Assembly (NCBI GenBank): GCA_030386875.1
Contig: CM059560.1
Location: 43,380,757 to 43,444,756, forward strand
Direction of reading: 5' to 3'
From: Morinoia aosen
Taxonomy: Eukaryota > Arthropoda > Malacostraca > Amphipoda > Talitridae
Length of the DNA stretch: 64,000 nt
Below, piece by piece: positions 62,641 to 64,000 of this stretch. Made by a program: the position numbers and the translations under genes. The notes beneath the pieces were generated by a model. The model was not told the origin of the DNA. It made no database searches and was given only the letters and a program-made list of their open reading frames with translations. How positions within the stretch are numbered: the stretch's first letter is position 1; each line of letters begins with the position of its first letter.

Positions 62641-64000
62641 TTGTACGCTGTAGAGATACCTTCTGTACTCCTTTGTACGTTGTAGAGATATTTCCTGTAC
62701 TCCTTTGTGCGCTGTAGAGATACCTTCTGTACTCCTTTGTGCGCTGTAGAGATACCTTCTGTACTCCTTTGTGCGCTGTAGAGATACCTTCTGTACTCCT
62801 TTGTGCGCTGTAGAGATACGTTCTGTACTCCTTTGTGCGCAGTAGAGATACCTTCTGTACTCCTTTGTGCGCTGTAGAGATACCTTCTGTACTCCTTTGT
62901 GCGCTGTAGAGATACCTTCTGTACTCCTTTGTACGCTGTAGAGATACCTTCTGTACTCCTTTGTTCGCTGTAGAGATACCTTCTGTACTCCTTTGTACGC
63001 TGTAGAGATACCTCGTGTACTCCTTTGTACGTTCTAGAGATATTTCCTGTACTCCTTTGTGCGCTGTAGAGATACCTTCTGTACTCCTTTGTGCGCTGTA
63101 GAGATACCTTCTGTACTCCTTTGTGCGCTGTAGAGATACCTTCTGTACTCCTTTGTACGCTGTAGAGATACCTTCTGTACTCCTTTGTGCGCTGTAGAGA
63201 TACCTTCTGTACTCATTTGTGCGCTGTAGAGATACCTTCTGTACTCCTTTGTACGCTGTAGAGATACCTCGTGTACTCCTTTGTACGTTCTAGAGATATT
63301 TCCTGTACTCCTTTGTGTGCTGTAGAGATACCTTCTGTACTCCTTTGTGCGCTGTAGAGATACCTTCTGTACTCCTTTGTGCGCTGTAGAGATACCTCCT
63401 GTACTCCTTTGTACGCTGTAGAGATACCTTCTGTACTCCTTTGTACGTTCTAGATATATTTCCTGTACTCCTTTGTGCGCTGTAGAGATACCTTCTGTAC
63501 TCCTTTGTACGCTGTAGAGATACCTCGTGTACTCCTTTGTACGTTCTAGAGATATTTCCTGTACTCCTTTGTGCGCTGTAGAGATACCTTCTGTACTCCT
63601 TTGTGTGCTGTAGAGATACCTTCTGTACTCCTTTGTGTGCTGTAGAGATACCTTCTGTACTCCTTTGTACGCTGTAGAGATACCTCGTGTACTCCTTTGT
63701 ACGTTCTAGAGATATTTCCTGTACTCCTTTGTGCGCTGTAGAGATTCCTTCTGTACTCCTTTGTGCGCTGTAGAGATACCTTCTGTACTCCTTTGTGCGC
63801 TGTAGAGATACCTTCTGTACTCCTTTGTACGCTGTAGAGATACCTTCTGTACTCCTTTGTGCGCTGTAGAGATACCTTCTGTACTCTTTTGTACGCTGTA
63901 GAGATACCTCGTGTACTCCTTTGTACGTTCTAGAGATATTTCCTGTACTCCTTTGTGCGCTGTAGAGATACCTTCTGTACTCCTTTGTGCGCTGTAGAGA
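62641..64000 (+). repeat. Super-repeat T, copy T3 (runs off the window)
   Basis: ACGTTGTAG (62,677), GTTCGCTG (62,964), GTTCTAGATA (63,447) and the paired GTGTGCTG monomers (63,604 and 63,636) all lie 5,056 bp to the right of their T1 counterparts. T3 shares GATACGTTCTG and the following GCGCAG (about 62,816-62,842) with T1, and T2 lacks both. T3 is therefore a copy of T1, not of the adjacent T2. The unit continues beyond base 64,000. Confidence 0.88.

Larger units (their letters stand above)
1..64000 (+). repeat. 32-bp satellite DNA array (about 2,000 monomers), incomplete at both ends
   Basis: Every line of the window reads as the same 32-bp unit in the same orientation. The first monomer starts at base 1 and the last ones near 63,964. 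The type A unit begins AGAGATACC, has TGTACTCC at positions 14-20 and ends GTGCGCTGT. Recurrent changes are G26A, TC to CG at 11-12, CC to TT at 8-9 with T11C (the D form), and C29T with G31C (the GTTCT end). No unique sequence longer than one monomer was seen, so neither array boundary is present. Most monomers differ from a neighbour of the same type by no more than one base, which indicates strong homogenisation. Satellites of this kind are normally untranslated heterochromatin; a centromeric role is possible but cannot be shown from sequence alone. Confidence 0.98.

Noticed and set aside
1-64000. CRISPR array (short direct repeats at regular spacing)
   Set aside because: Repeats of 32 bp are of CRISPR size, but they abut directly with no unique spacers, and no cas-like gene is present.
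1-64000. Telomeric repeat or rDNA spacer
   Set aside because: The unit does not match known short telomeric repeats, and no rRNA-like sequence is seen in 64 kb. A subtelomeric position cannot be excluded.
1-64000. CENP-B box in the monomer or at HOR junctions
   Set aside because: No match to the TTCG...CGGG core is visible in types A, B, C or D, so centromere identity cannot be argued from this motif.
1-64000. Transposable element or virus-derived insertion as the origin of the array
   Set aside because: No terminal repeats, target duplications, coding domains or poly-A tails were seen, and every stretch I read parses into 32-bp monomers.

Overview
The whole 64,000-base window is one head-to-tail satellite array built from a 32-bp monomer, about 2,000 copies, all in the same orientation. 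I find no host gene, RNA gene, transposon, CRISPR array or unique sequence. The array runs off both ends, so its true length and flanks are unknown. A gene-less tandem array of this size points to a eukaryotic nuclear chromosome: heterochromatin, a pericentromere or centromere, a subtelomere or a sex chromosome. The sequence does not tell me the species or the chromosomal site.

Monomer. The commonest form (type A) starts AGAGATACC, has CTGTACTCC in the middle and ends TTTGTGCGCTGT. It is 47% G+C and strongly strand-asymmetric (12 T against 5 A on the + strand). Recurrent variants: B (G26 to A, ending GTACGCTGT); C (CTCGTG in place of CTTCTG at positions 9-14); C' (C, or sometimes B, with a GTACGTTCT end); D (AGAGATATTTCC start). 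C' is followed by D almost every time, which marks the ends of higher-order repeats (HORs). The cleanest HOR is the seven-monomer order D-A-A-B-A-B-C' (224 bp); other D-to-D distances run from 96 to several hundred bp in steps of 32.

Layout. 1-2304: mosaic with recurring GCTGCAG markers. 2305-4064: mostly regular 224-bp HORs. 4065-6056: a block related to 28.1-29.7 kb and 43.7-45.0 kb. 6057-8067: first copy (S0) of a kilobase-scale super-repeat S. 8068-11061: short HORs related to the right end of the next block. 11062-18900 and 18901-26836: a near-identical tandem duplication with a 7,839-bp offset. 26837-29702: linker. 29703-39750: S1, S2 and S3. 39751-43440: a second relic of the 9.4-11.2 / 25.4-27.4 kb sequence. 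43441-57080: S4 to S7 with a partial leading copy. 57081-64000: a different super-repeat (T) with nested duplications.

How it evolves. Between duplicated blocks, every length difference I measured is a whole number of 32-bp monomers, apart from seven single-base indels. These seven sum to -5, exactly the register shift between the first and last monomers. This fits in-register unequal exchange acting at several scales, with the 7.8-kb duplication as the most recent large event visible. The long antisense open frames (up to 803 codons) follow from the monomer having no antisense stop and a period that is not a multiple of three; I do not regard them as genes. I found no new protein-based or RNA-based system. 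What deserves a second look is the layered repeat architecture, the GTTCTAGAGATATTTCC junction motif and the retained CpG sites.
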